A stretch of DNA of 64,000 nucleotides from JBOGCH01 sp051656645 (GTDB lineage Bacteria; Bacteroidota; Bacteroidia; Bacteroidales; Marinifilaceae): positions 58,637 through 122,636 of the forward strand of contig JBOGCH010000039.1 in assembly GCA_051656645.1 (NCBI GenBank), given 5' to 3'. The position numbers and the translations under genes were made by a program. Below the pieces are notes generated by a model. The model did no database searches. It saw nothing but the letters and a program-made list of their open reading frames with translations, and was not told the origin of the DNA. Positions 37,104 to 45,747 of the stretch are shown in pieces. Numbering within the stretch: position 1 is the first letter of the stretch; every line of letters starts with the position of its first letter.

Positions 37104-37721
37104 CTATAAATTAATTCCGCCCTTTTTTAAGAGTGTAAACGTGAGTTGAAGGGATTGCTTAAGGACTTCTTGATTAACAACGAAGGATTGCTCATCGGCC
37201 GTTGGTGAGATAGTAAAGTACAATTTGTTGCACTCCATAATTTTTTGAAATTCATCGGCCGTGACAAGCTTACTAAAAGAAGAAATTACAGGTTGTGTAG
37301 GCGATGCTGATGCTATGAATTGCTTATCAACAATTGCAACAGAGAAAGATTCTTCATATCCCTCGTTCGCAAAAGTAAGGGACATTTTCGTATCGGTGGG
37401 AACAATATTGCTGATTTTAGATTCAATATATAATTCACCACCTTCAATAAGCTTATCGACTAAGTCACTGTCCATTTGCAAGTCAATATCGAATTTATGG
37501 ACAATTTCATTGTAAAACGGGATTGTGATTTGTTTTTTCTCTGTTAATTCAATATTCCCGAAGAGATGCCCTAACGTCCAATTCATGGTACCAAAAGGCG
37601 CTTTAAGCTCACCACCAAGAGCAATATTATCCGTGCTTACCGACCTTAGGTCATATTGACTATCTACGCACGAAGTTCCAAGCACTCCTATGATTAGTGC
37701 AGTTTTAATAAAATTTCTCAT
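37104..37721 (-). CDS. Predicted lipoprotein of unknown function
   Basis: 205 residues from the ATG at 37721, which opens a lipoprotein signal MRNFIKTALIIGVLGTSC; an earlier ATG at 37775 would add 18 residues in front of it. The mature part is beta-rich (for example GELYIESKISNIVPTD) with no recognised motif. It is the first gene of a two-gene unit with the outer-membrane barrel gene, so it may be an accessory lipoprotein. A good promoter lies upstream. Confidence 0.7.
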   Translation of the reverse strand: MRNFIKTALIIGVLGTSCVDSQYDLRSVSTDNIALGGELKAPFGTMNWTLGHLFGNIELTEKKQITIPFYNEIVHKFDIDLQMDSDLVDKLIEGGELYIESKISNIVPTDTKMSLTFANEGYEESFSVAIVDKQFIASASPTQPVISSFSKLVTADEFQKIMECNKLYFTISPTADEQSFVVNQEVLKQSLQLTFTLLKKGGINL

Positions 37722-37823
37722 ACATCTGTAATTTGACTTTAGCCATAATAAAAAACTTACATACGCTTTACCCAAAGAGATATTATCCGTTTTTGGGCAA
37801 GGTGATCGTAAATTTTACAATTA

Positions 37824-37854
37824 CAAAGATAAATATTTAAAATTTAAATACAAG
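37824..37854 (-). promoter_or_regulatory. Promoter of lipoprotein/outer-membrane protein unit
   Basis: On the minus strand TATCTTTG (37831-37824) matches TAnnTTTG and CTTG (37854-37851) lies 19 nt upstream, one base off the TTTG consensus. Transcription should start near 37817. Confidence 0.6.
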
Positions 37855-37890
37855 AATATAACTTACTCATTGTCAAACAGTAATAGAGCA

Positions 37891-38349
37891 TTACAATGTA
37901 AATGAGAGTGGTAATAAACTAGATGCTCTAATAATTATAGTTTCTGATGTGCCGTACAAAACAACATCAAAATCGGCATTCTGTTTCGTGATTTGCTCCT
38001 GAAATAACTGTCTGCAGCCACCACATGGCGTTACAGGCACGGCGGAAATAACTCCGGCACCACCACATATTGCAATAGCCTGCACTGAGGCCTGAGGATA
38101 GTGCATTGCAACTTGCTGCAAGGCCACGCGCTCAGCACAACTCCCTAAGGGATAGGCCATATTTTCCTGATTAGCACCCGACATAATAGTACCATTATCT
38201 AACAGTACAGCTGCGCCAACAGCAAAACCGGAATAAGGTGAATAACTATTACTACGAGCTTCCATGGCACTATGGCAAAGTTTCTCATATTGCGCGGGTA
38301 TAGAGTTTGTATATTGCTCATAATCGATAGATATATTTCTTTTTTCCAT
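37891..38349 (-). CDS. cdd: Cytidine deaminase
   Basis: 152 residues. It deaminates cytidine and deoxycytidine to uridine forms in pyrimidine salvage. The zinc site is visible as SCAERVAL (catalytic Glu) and PCGGCRQ, with the substrate motif SGANQENMAYP upstream. Length is typical for the small homotetrameric form. It stands alone, divergent from the LysM glucosaminidase gene across 170 bp, in which I see no element of the 11-nt type. Confidence 0.95.
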   Translation of the reverse strand: MEKRNISIDYEQYTNSIPAQYEKLCHSAMEARSNSYSPYSGFAVGAAVLLDNGTIMSGANQENMAYPLGSCAERVALQQVAMHYPQASVQAIAICGGAGVISAVPVTPCGGCRQLFQEQITKQNADFDVVLYGTSETIIIRASSLLPLSFTL

Positions 38350-38519
38350 ATCTTATTTTTATTATTTTTACCACTTCATGTAAATTACTCTTACCGATTT
38401 AGTTTTTTAGTTATTTTTATATACTGTTTTGCGATAAGTACGTATATAATAAATCTATAGTTATCAGTACTAAAGAGAGTAAGAACGTTGATAAAAATAA
38501 TAAATTAAAAGTTAGATAT

Positions 38520-39467
38520 ATGAAAAACTGGTTTACAATTTTCTGTATGCTTGTTCTTGGAGTTAGCACTACAAATATACAAGCGCAAGGTACTCGTAAA
38601 GAGTATGTGAAAAAATATAAGAATATTGCCATTGAAGAGATGAAAAAAACAGGTATTCCGGCAAGTATTAAATTGGCACAGGGTATTTTGGAATCAGGAT
38701 GCGGCAGTTCTACGCTAGCTACAAAAGCAAATAACCATTTTGGTATTAAATGCCACGATTGGACAGGAAAAACATACGCTATTGATGATGATAAACGTAA
38801 TGAGTGTTTCCGTAAATATAATAATCCGGAACAGTCATGGATAGATCATAGTCAATTTTTAACCCAACGTAATAGATACTCTCGCCTATTTGATTTAGAA
38901 CCTACCGATTATAAAGGATGGGCAAAAGGTCTAAAATCATCGGGATATGCAACAAACCCAAAATATGACGAGATACTTATTCGTATTATCGAGGAGGAGA
39001 AATTATATAAATATGATGAGCTTGCGATAAATAACACTACGCGTAAAGCTATTCTTCTTTCAGACCAACCACAAACACAACAGCAAACAGCACGTCCTGC
39101 ACGAGTAAATTATACAGCTCGTGAACGCTTGATTAATAACGTTCCATGCATTATTGCAGAGGATGGGGACTCATACGAAAAAATTGCGTCCTACTACACC
39201 ATTAGTACTTCTAGACTTTTGTCAATGAATGAAAAAACAAATAACGCAATTGCTCCTGGCGATATTGTTTATGTTGCCCCAAAACGTAACAAAGCAGCTA
39301 AGGGATACGAGTTTCACCGAGTAGTGTCGGGTGACAACTTACATGCTATTTCTCAGAAATATGGCGTAAAAGCGTCTAAATTAATTGAATATAACTTTTT
39401 TAACCAAGATAGTAAGTTATCAGAAGGACAAAAAATATATCTTCGCAAACGGGCGGATTTATATTAA
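38520..39467 (+). CDS. Peptidoglycan glucosaminidase with LysM domains
   Basis: 315 residues with signal peptide ending IQAQG. Residues about 35-170 are a FlgJ-like N-acetylglucosaminidase domain with the catalytic region SIKLAQGILESGCGSSTLA and NNHFGIKCHDW. Two LysM-type peptidoglycan-binding repeats follow (about 215-260 and 270-312; DGDSYEKIASYYTIST and VVSGDNLHAISQKYGV). It probably cleaves cell-wall glycan strands in the periplasm. Confidence 0.92.
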   Translation: MKNWFTIFCMLVLGVSTTNIQAQGTRKEYVKKYKNIAIEEMKKTGIPASIKLAQGILESGCGSSTLATKANNHFGIKCHDWTGKTYAIDDDKRNECFRKYNNPEQSWIDHSQFLTQRNRYSRLFDLEPTDYKGWAKGLKSSGYATNPKYDEILIRIIEEEKLYKYDELAINNTTRKAILLSDQPQTQQQTARPARVNYTARERLINNVPCIIAEDGDSYEKIASYYTISTSRLLSMNEKTNNAIAPGDIVYVAPKRNKAAKGYEFHRVVSGDNLHAISQKYGVKASKLIEYNFFNQDSKLSEGQKIYLRKRADLY

Positions 39468-39487
39468 GCCATTAACGACGACAAAAA

Positions 39488-40012
39488 ATGAATTTAAGAT
39501 ACAAGAACATCCTTTTTGGAACACTTATTGGAGCGCTGTATATTGCTACATCGCTCCTGTTTTACGCTACAGGAAAAAACATTAACTTAAACGCACAGCT
39601 TAATAGCACTTTAATGCTACTGATGATTACCGGCATTTATATTGGAGGACGTCAGTACAAAATGGAGTATGGCCCCGAGCGCTTTAGCTTTGGAGCTGCG
39701 TTTAAAACTGTAATAATTATGGTGCTGGCATCAGCAACCATTTACTCATTATATGTATACACATTATATCAATATGATGCCCAACTAACACAGAGTTATT
39801 TGAAGATGTCTGAGGCTATCTTTAGAGAAATTTATGCTAACTCTCCTATGTTGGACTCAATGATTAACGTTATAAATAGTTTTATGTCAGCAGAGGTAAT
39901 TGCCTTTACTGAGTTTATCAATAAAGTATTTTATGGTGTGTTTCTAGCTATTCCATTGGCGCTAATTTTGCGTCACAAACCTTACATTAAACAGTTAAGC
40001 AGTAATGAGTAA
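39488..40012 (+). CDS. DUF4199 membrane protein
   Basis: 174 residues with four hydrophobic segments (about 10-30, 38-55, 72-95 and 140-160). The order and the following dolichol-phosphate-mannose-synthase-like GT2 gene match the Bacteroidota DUF4199 family, whose function is unknown. It overlaps the GT2 start by 8 nt. Confidence 0.8.
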   Translation: MNLRYKNILFGTLIGALYIATSLLFYATGKNINLNAQLNSTLMLLMITGIYIGGRQYKMEYGPERFSFGAAFKTVIIMVLASATIYSLYVYTLYQYDAQLTQSYLKMSEAIFREIYANSPMLDSMINVINSFMSAEVIAFTEFINKVFYGVFLAIPLALILRHKPYIKQLSSNE

Positions 40013-40961
40013 AATAGACATTTCCATCGTTGTGCCGTTATACAACGAGGAAGAATCCCTGCCCGAATTAACCGCATGGATTGACAAGGTGTGTAATACA
40101 AATCAATTCACTTATGAAATTATATTAGTGGACGATGGTAGTAACGATAACTCTTGGAGCGTTATTGAGGAACTATCGGCTAAGTATAATACGATAAGAG
40201 CTATTAAATTTAGACGTAATTATGGGAAATCGGCAGCATTGCACTGTGGCTTTAAAGCAACTCAAGGCGATGTGGTTATAACCATGGATGCAGATTTACA
40301 AGATAGCCCGGAGGAGATTCCTGAGTTATACCGAATGATTAAAGAAGATAACTACGACGTAGTATCCGGCTGGAAGAAAAAGCGCTATGACCCGATAACA
40401 AAGACTTTGCCAACGAAGCTATTCAATGCTACCGCGCGTAAGTTCTCTGGAATCTATCTGCACGACTTTAATTGCGGCCTAAAAGCTTATCGAGGCCAAG
40501 TGGTAAAAAGCATTGAGGTGTATGGAGAAATGCACCGCTACATGCCAATTATTGCAAAAGAGGCAGGTTTCAAGCGCATAGGAGAGAAAGTTGTACAGCA
40601 CCAGGCTCGTAAATATGGCGTTACTAAATTTGGCTTAAACCGATTCATTAATGGATTCTTGGATCTATTATCAATATCGTTTATATCAAAATTCAGTAAA
40701 AAGCCTATGCACTTATTTGGTGCCATTGGAACGTTACTATTTGTAATTGGCTTCTGTTCGGCAGGCGGAATAGGTATATACAAATTATGGTGTCTTGGAC
40801 ACAGTATTCCACAACGTTTAGTCACAGATAGTCCCTATTTTTACATAGCACTTACATGTATGATGTTAGGTACTCAGCTATTTCTTGCCGGATTTATTGC
40901 GGAACTTGTTTCCAGGTCGGCAACAGAACGCAACCATTATCATATAGAAACTGAGATATAA
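40005..40961 (+). CDS. Membrane-anchored family 2 glycosyltransferase (DPM1/GtrB-like)
   Basis: 318 residues. The GT-A nucleotide-sugar domain shows SIVVPLYNEEESLPEL at the start, VDDGSNDNS near 45 and the metal motif DADLQDSPEEIPEL near 95. Two C-terminal membrane helices (about 235-265 and 280-305) anchor it. Such enzymes transfer a sugar to a polyprenyl phosphate carrier. Coupled to DUF4199 by an 8-nt overlap, and followed by a terminator. Confidence 0.9.
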   Translation: MSKIDISIVVPLYNEEESLPELTAWIDKVCNTNQFTYEIILVDDGSNDNSWSVIEELSAKYNTIRAIKFRRNYGKSAALHCGFKATQGDVVITMDADLQDSPEEIPELYRMIKEDNYDVVSGWKKKRYDPITKTLPTKLFNATARKFSGIYLHDFNCGLKAYRGQVVKSIEVYGEMHRYMPIIAKEAGFKRIGEKVVQHQARKYGVTKFGLNRFINGFLDLLSISFISKFSKKPMHLFGAIGTLLFVIGFCSAGGIGIYKLWCLGHSIPQRLVTDSPYFYIALTCMMLGTQLFLAGFIAELVSRSATERNHYHIETEI

Positions 40962-40963
40962 AG

Positions 40964-40988
40964 AAAAACGTGGTTATGCCACGTTTTT
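40964..40988 (+). terminator. Terminator after GT2 gene
   Basis: The stem AAAAACGTGG (40964-40973) pairs with CCACGTTTTT (40979-40988) around a 5-nt loop, and continues into a T run immediately after the gene. Confidence 0.85.
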
Positions 40989-41055
40989 TTTGTACACTAT
41001 AAACCTTATCAATAAATTCTTGTCAAACCTACTGTTATAAATAAATAGTAAAGCA

Positions 41056-41571
41056 ATGAAAGCAAAACAATGGAACAAATGGATGCGTTCTACGCACAGA
41101 TATGTTGGATTCTTTATGGTGGGCGTTATGTTTGTTTACGCCTTAAGTGGTATTCTATTATTCTATAGGAATACGGATTTCTTGAAGGATGAAATCACCA
41201 CCGTACAAGTGCTTGAACAGTCGCTAAATGCAGAAGACGTTGGAAAGGCTCTTAAAATTAGAGGAATAAAAGTAATTGAAGAAACCGACAATATCATTGT
41301 GTTTGCTGGAGGAAGTTATAATAAACAAACAGGAGAGTCCACTTACACAAGAAAAGAGGTTAAAGCACCATTCAATAAAATGATCACATTTCATAAAATG
41401 ACGTCGCAAAACCCAATGCATTACGTTGGTATTTTTAGCGGTATTGGCCTGTTGCTATTGGTTATTACCTCATTTTGGATGTTTCAACCTCAAAGCAAAT
41501 TCTTTAAACGTGGTATGGTTATTGCAATTATCGGCGTCATTATTACCGTTATTGCCGTAGGCTTGATATAG
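41056..41571 (+). CDS. PepSY-domain membrane protein
   Basis: 171 residues. It begins WNKWMRSTHRYVGFFMVGVMFVYALSGILLFYR, the typical first helix of small PepSY-associated membrane proteins. A periplasmic PepSY-like stretch (about 45-110) is followed by two helices near the C-terminus. Iron-reductase-related PepSY proteins share this layout, but no function is assigned. Its stop is only 6 bp from the convergent stop of the CNNM gene. Confidence 0.8.
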   Translation: MKAKQWNKWMRSTHRYVGFFMVGVMFVYALSGILLFYRNTDFLKDEITTVQVLEQSLNAEDVGKALKIRGIKVIEETDNIIVFAGGSYNKQTGESTYTRKEVKAPFNKMITFHKMTSQNPMHYVGIFSGIGLLLLVITSFWMFQPQSKFFKRGMVIAIIGVIITVIAVGLI

Positions 41572-41577
41572 CAATAA

Positions 41578-42855
41578 CTATTTTTCTTTTTCCGCTATTT
41601 TTTGTGTTAACTCAACCTCTTCAATACGAGCATTTTTTACCTTAATAATACGGAACTCATTTACATCTATCACAATCACTTCGCCCTCATTGGGGATATC
41701 AGGGTTGTGATAGAGTATGTATCCTGCAAGCGTCTCGTATTCATCCTTTTCGTCCAGCTTTAATCCGTACTTCTCATTCAGAAAGTCAACATCTAATCGA
41801 CCGGATAGAATATATTTGTTCTCTGAAATCTTTAAATCCTTCATGTGCGTATGGCGATGATCATGTTCATCCTCAATCTCTCCAAAGATCTCTTCAATAA
41901 TGTCCTCCATAGTTACCATACCTGCAGTTACACCAAACTCATCCACCACAATGGAGATTGACTTATGCTCCTTGATAAAATTATCAAGAAGTTTCAGCAC
42001 ACTCATCGCCTCTGGAACTATAATAACATTACTCATAGCCTCCTCAACTGTCTTCGGATTTTTAAATAAAGAGGAAGAGTGTACATATCCAAGTATATCG
42101 TCTATATTATCCTTATAAATAAGTATTCTTGAATAGCCGGTTTTTACAAAAGTCTCTGTTAGTGTCTCTATTGTACTATCCAATGGCAACGCTATCATAT
42201 CAGTACGAGGTACAATACACTCACGTACTTTAATTTCTGAAAAATCTAAGGCGTTCCTAAATAATTTCAGCTCGTGTACCTCATCCTTTTCAAGAGTTGG
42301 CATTTCACCTTGGTCAATAAGGTTATTCAAATCAACCTTATTAAAGTATTGATTATTCTCATGCGCCTCCGCCTGCTTGCCAGAGAATATACGCACCAAA
42401 AACTTACCAAACCAAACCGCAAAATACGAGATAGGGAATAATATCAGATAAAATAAAAAAACAGGAACAGCTAAGGCTTTAAGGAACATATTAGAGCGCA
42501 ACCTAAAGATTGTTTTAGGCAAAAACTCTGCAAATATCAACACTATTAAAGTGGAAATTACTGTTTGAATAAAAAGTTCAAGACCAACGGATACACTCCA
42601 CAACTGAATATATTTCTGCAACCAATTGGCAAACACCATACTAAAGATGACAACAGTGGCATTATTTCCTACCAAAATCGTTGTCAGATACATATCTGAA
42701 TTGCGCACAAATAAATCAATAAGTGACTGACTTAGTGACTTATTCGATTTATCTATTTCAATACGTAGTCTGTTCGACGATAAATAGGCTATCTCCATTC
42801 CCGAAAAAAATGCAGAAAGAAGCAAGCATATAATAATAACTATCCAGGTTGACAT
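41578..42855 (-). CDS. CNNM/CBS-domain protein, CorC/GldE family
   Basis: 425 residues. An N-terminal DUF21 membrane domain (about 1-190, four hydrophobic segments) is followed by two CBS repeats (210-330; IVPRTDMIALPL and ISIVVDEFGVTAGMVTMEDIIEEIFGEI) and a CorC_HlyC transporter-associated domain (340-420). Members include magnesium exporters and the gliding-associated GldE of Bacteroidota. The position beside an lptC-like gene and coaX matches the usual Bacteroidales order. Gliding itself is not implied. Confidence 0.88.
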   Translation of the reverse strand: MSTWIVIIICLLLSAFFSGMEIAYLSSNRLRIEIDKSNKSLSQSLIDLFVRNSDMYLTTILVGNNATVVIFSMVFANWLQKYIQLWSVSVGLELFIQTVISTLIVLIFAEFLPKTIFRLRSNMFLKALAVPVFLFYLILFPISYFAVWFGKFLVRIFSGKQAEAHENNQYFNKVDLNNLIDQGEMPTLEKDEVHELKLFRNALDFSEIKVRECIVPRTDMIALPLDSTIETLTETFVKTGYSRILIYKDNIDDILGYVHSSSLFKNPKTVEEAMSNVIIVPEAMSVLKLLDNFIKEHKSISIVVDEFGVTAGMVTMEDIIEEIFGEIEDEHDHRHTHMKDLKISENKYILSGRLDVDFLNEKYGLKLDEKDEYETLAGYILYHNPDIPNEGEVIVIDVNEFRIIKVKNARIEEVELTQKIAEKEK

Positions 42856-42931
42856 AATCGCTTTAGTTTTTCTTTTTTTATCCCTACTATCCTACTCTTT
42901 GTATTCTATTTAATATTCTTTCAACAAATAA

Positions 42932-43504
42932 CTACTGTGGTGCCTCCACCGGTACTTCGCCCGTAACGTTTCTAAACACAACATAGTTCAAGTTCTGATC
43001 ACTCTCAAAACCGTTATTCCCCTCCATAATTTGCTCATCGGCTGTTAAGCGGGTGTATCTATCCGAAAAAATACGTTCATTTTTCATATCCCAAAACAAA
43101 AGTTCTGTCTCTAGCTTCTTACCCTCGCTATTCACAACAACAACATCATGCCTGGCTTCCCAAAGCATATCCTTCTCCATCTTTTTGGCATACTTTGCCT
43201 TGATGGATGCTACAAGATTACCCTCTTTGTCATATGAAAATATCTCCACTCCTTTTGGGAACTCTTCATACTGTTTTTCTGCTAGCCCTCCCTTTATGTA
43301 CTCAGGTGTAAGGATACGATATTTTATGCGAGCCGAATCCGTATAAATAAGCTTTAACTCTTCTCCCTTCATCACTGCCCGCATGGAATCCTGCATAATA
43401 AAGTTTTGAACTTCCGCCGGATCCGTTTTACACGAGAAAAGCATTATTACTCCGCAAAGAGTAATAATGCTTTTTATTAAATTATTAAAGAAGTATCTTC
43501 TCAT
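42932..43504 (-). CDS. lptC: LptC-like LPS export lipoprotein
   Basis: 190 residues. The N-terminus MRRYFFNNLIKSIITLCGVIMLFSC is a lipoprotein signal or membrane anchor. The rest is a beta-jellyroll typical of LptC (GVEIFSYDKEGNLVASIKAKYAKK, LLFWDMKNERIFSDRYTRL), which bridges LptF/G and LptA in LPS transport. It follows the TPR gene by 43 bp and precedes the CNNM gene by 76 bp. Confidence 0.82.
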   Translation of the reverse strand: MRRYFFNNLIKSIITLCGVIMLFSCKTDPAEVQNFIMQDSMRAVMKGEELKLIYTDSARIKYRILTPEYIKGGLAEKQYEEFPKGVEIFSYDKEGNLVASIKAKYAKKMEKDMLWEARHDVVVVNSEGKKLETELLFWDMKNERIFSDRYTRLTADEQIMEGNNGFESDQNLNYVVFRNVTGEVPVEAPQ

Positions 43505-43547
43505 ATATTTTTAAAGTAGACCTTAGTAAAAAAAGTCTTAGTGTCTA

Positions 43548-44873
43548 TTATTGTTTTCTAAAACGTGCCGTAGTCGACTCATTAATCCAGCTACCCAATT
43601 TCACAGTTGATCCGGCATTAATACTGCGGAAGAACGCCTCATCCTTAGATGGGAAATACTGCTCATATGTGCTAATTAATTTATCAGCTTCCGAAGCTAC
43701 AGAAGGATCAACACTCTTAGCTCTTACAAACTTGTCAACTGCTGCCCAAAATACTGAACTCTTATCGAAATCGTCCTCCCCATAGTTTTTACTTTCAAGA
43801 GCGTACGCTTTTCCTATTAAAATATACGCAGCACCGCTATTTGGGTTTCCTTTAATAGCTTCTAAAGCGTAACGTTTAGCTTCTTGTAACTTTCCTTTTG
43901 ACAACATGATTTGCGATAAGCGCAAGCTGTATTCTCCTTTTGCTGCAACATCATCCGATTTAGAGATAGCTTCTCTTAAATACGCCTCTGTTTTGTCAAA
44001 CTCCTGACGTTTTAAGAACATAATAGCTAAACTATACGCTGCATCGGCAGTTGGCTCTTGTTGATAAATTTGTTCTGCTATAGTTGCATAAAGAGGTAAA
44101 TCTACACACTCCATACGGCGAAGTAATGTCGAAATCTCCTTCAAATTAGCCATATCTTCTTTATTGGCTTCATACTTAGCTGTAAGTAATGTATTCAGCG
44201 TTTCGCAATCTGCAGCTCCAGCCTGGAAGAATAAACCATCCACCTTTTGTTTCATTTCAACAAACACCTCCGGTTTAGCAGCTTTTTCTATTCCCTTAGC
44301 CATATAATCGGAAATCTTTGAGTAAAGATTTATGTATTCTTCTTTTGTAATTGCATCATGCTCCAATAACTCACCAGCAGCAAAGAACATAATTTGAACA
44401 GTTACAGGGTGCGATTTAGAGCCTTCCATATCGAACGACTTTGTTAAATACGTATAAGCTTGTTTTTTAGTCTCGTCATTCTTACGTCCAAAACGATACA
44501 AATCAGCACCTTTTTTTCCAAGTATATAACCTTCTGAATATCGTGCGTGATCTCCAAAATACTTAATACGTTGATCATATACCATCATTAACGTGTCGAT
44601 ATATGCATAATCCTTTGTCTCTTTAAACATTCCGGTAAGAATTTCTTCTCCGCGCACATAAGTATTCAACTGAAAACGCGGTGCATTTTGATAAACATAT
44701 CGCCATGCAGGAAGTGCATCCTTATAGTTTTTTTGTTTTACAAACTCAGTATAAATCGAAGCGTTTTCAATAGTCTTCACGCTGTCCACACCATACTTCG
44801 AATCAATAGTTTGCGCTTTGGCTGCTCCACCCATCAAGCAAACGCCAAAAGCTAAAGCGACGATTTTTTTCAT
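43548..44873 (-). CDS. Periplasmic TPR-repeat protein
   Basis: 441 residues with signal peptide MKKIVALAFGVCLMGGAAKAQ. Helical pairs fitting tetratricopeptide repeats are clear in the C-terminal half (YSLAIMFLKRQEFDKTEAYL, ALEAIKGNPNSGAAYILIGKAYA). No catalytic motif is seen, so it is a likely scaffold, conserved beside lptC and coaX in Bacteroidales. A possible -7 box (TAATTTTG on the minus strand, 44961-44954) lies about 80 nt upstream. Confidence 0.85.
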   Translation of the reverse strand: MKKIVALAFGVCLMGGAAKAQTIDSKYGVDSVKTIENASIYTEFVKQKNYKDALPAWRYVYQNAPRFQLNTYVRGEEILTGMFKETKDYAYIDTLMMVYDQRIKYFGDHARYSEGYILGKKGADLYRFGRKNDETKKQAYTYLTKSFDMEGSKSHPVTVQIMFFAAGELLEHDAITKEEYINLYSKISDYMAKGIEKAAKPEVFVEMKQKVDGLFFQAGAADCETLNTLLTAKYEANKEDMANLKEISTLLRRMECVDLPLYATIAEQIYQQEPTADAAYSLAIMFLKRQEFDKTEAYLREAISKSDDVAAKGEYSLRLSQIMLSKGKLQEAKRYALEAIKGNPNSGAAYILIGKAYALESKNYGEDDFDKSSVFWAAVDKFVRAKSVDPSVASEADKLISTYEQYFPSKDEAFFRSINAGSTVKLGSWINESTTARFRKQ

Positions 44874-44953
44874 AATAGCAATTCTTAGTTATTATCGTTT
44901 TTTTATTAGTTCAATCGATACCGTAATCTCTACGTATTAACATGTCATTAGTA

Positions 44954-44961
44954 CAAAATTA
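44954..44961 (-). promoter_or_regulatory. Candidate -7 element for the TPR gene
   Basis: TAATTTTG on the minus strand matches TAnnTTTG in the gap between coaX and the TPR gene, suggesting that the TPR-lptC-CNNM genes can be transcribed apart from mfd-coaX. No clear -33 partner. Confidence 0.35.
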
Positions 44962-45018
44962 ATTACTATTTTCAATATCTACTATTTTTACCGCTGTTTT
45001 TTTATTACAAACAGCGTG

Positions 45019-45747
45019 TCAATTATAGAAATTAAACCTATAAATAGCATTTAAACCTATCATTCCGAGGTTTTTAATGTAACGAACTTCTTTTTTGAAA
45101 AGTTTAACAATATCCTCATATCCTCCTCCCGTTATTATTACCTCCCCTTGCGGATGCTCGGCAATATACCCGGCTATTACCCCTTTTATCTCATGCCCCA
45201 CACCTTCAACGACACCAGCTGCAATTGCAGTTTCCGTTGAACGGCCAATAGACTCCACGTGATGCTCCGTTCCCAGCAACGGCAAATGAGCGGTAAAATG
45301 ATTAAGCGCCTTGAAACGCATTCCAACACCAATAGAAATATTACCACCCACAAACCTATTTCCGCCTTCTATATAATTATACGTAATGGCGCTTCCAACA
45401 TCAATAACTAATATTGAACGTGACATTGCACAAACGGTCAATGCCCCCACACAATTCGCTATTCTATCAAGTCCCAACGTGTTGGGTGTATCATAATCAA
45501 TAACTATTGGTAAACTCATATCTCTACTAAACAATGTCACCTCCCTATTGTAATGCCTAATGCGTTGCAGAAATACCTGAGAAATCTCACCGCTTGCCGA
45601 CAAGAAAATCGTATAATTCTCTTCGTTGAGACGGTCCATTAATGCAAAGAGCTCTCCTTCTCCAAGGCCATTGCACAAACAGTCCGAGTTGGAAAACAAA
45701 GCATATTTTAAACGACTATTGCCTATATCAATTACCAGATTCATCAT
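45019..45747 (-). CDS. coaX: Type III pantothenate kinase
   Basis: 242 residues, normal length. It phosphorylates pantothenate in the first step of coenzyme A synthesis. ASKHA-fold motifs are visible: the N-terminal VIDIGNSRLKYALF, the central LGLDRIANCVGA, and ILVIDVGSAITYNYI followed by GGNISIGVGMRFKAL. It overlaps the end of mfd by 20 nt, so the two are translated from one message. Confidence 0.94.
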   Translation of the reverse strand: MMNLVIDIGNSRLKYALFSNSDCLCNGLGEGELFALMDRLNEENYTIFLSASGEISQVFLQRIRHYNREVTLFSRDMSLPIVIDYDTPNTLGLDRIANCVGALTVCAMSRSILVIDVGSAITYNYIEGGNRFVGGNISIGVGMRFKALNHFTAHLPLLGTEHHVESIGRSTETAIAAGVVEGVGHEIKGVIAGYIAEHPQGEVIITGGGYEDIVKLFKKEVRYIKNLGMIGLNAIYRFNFYN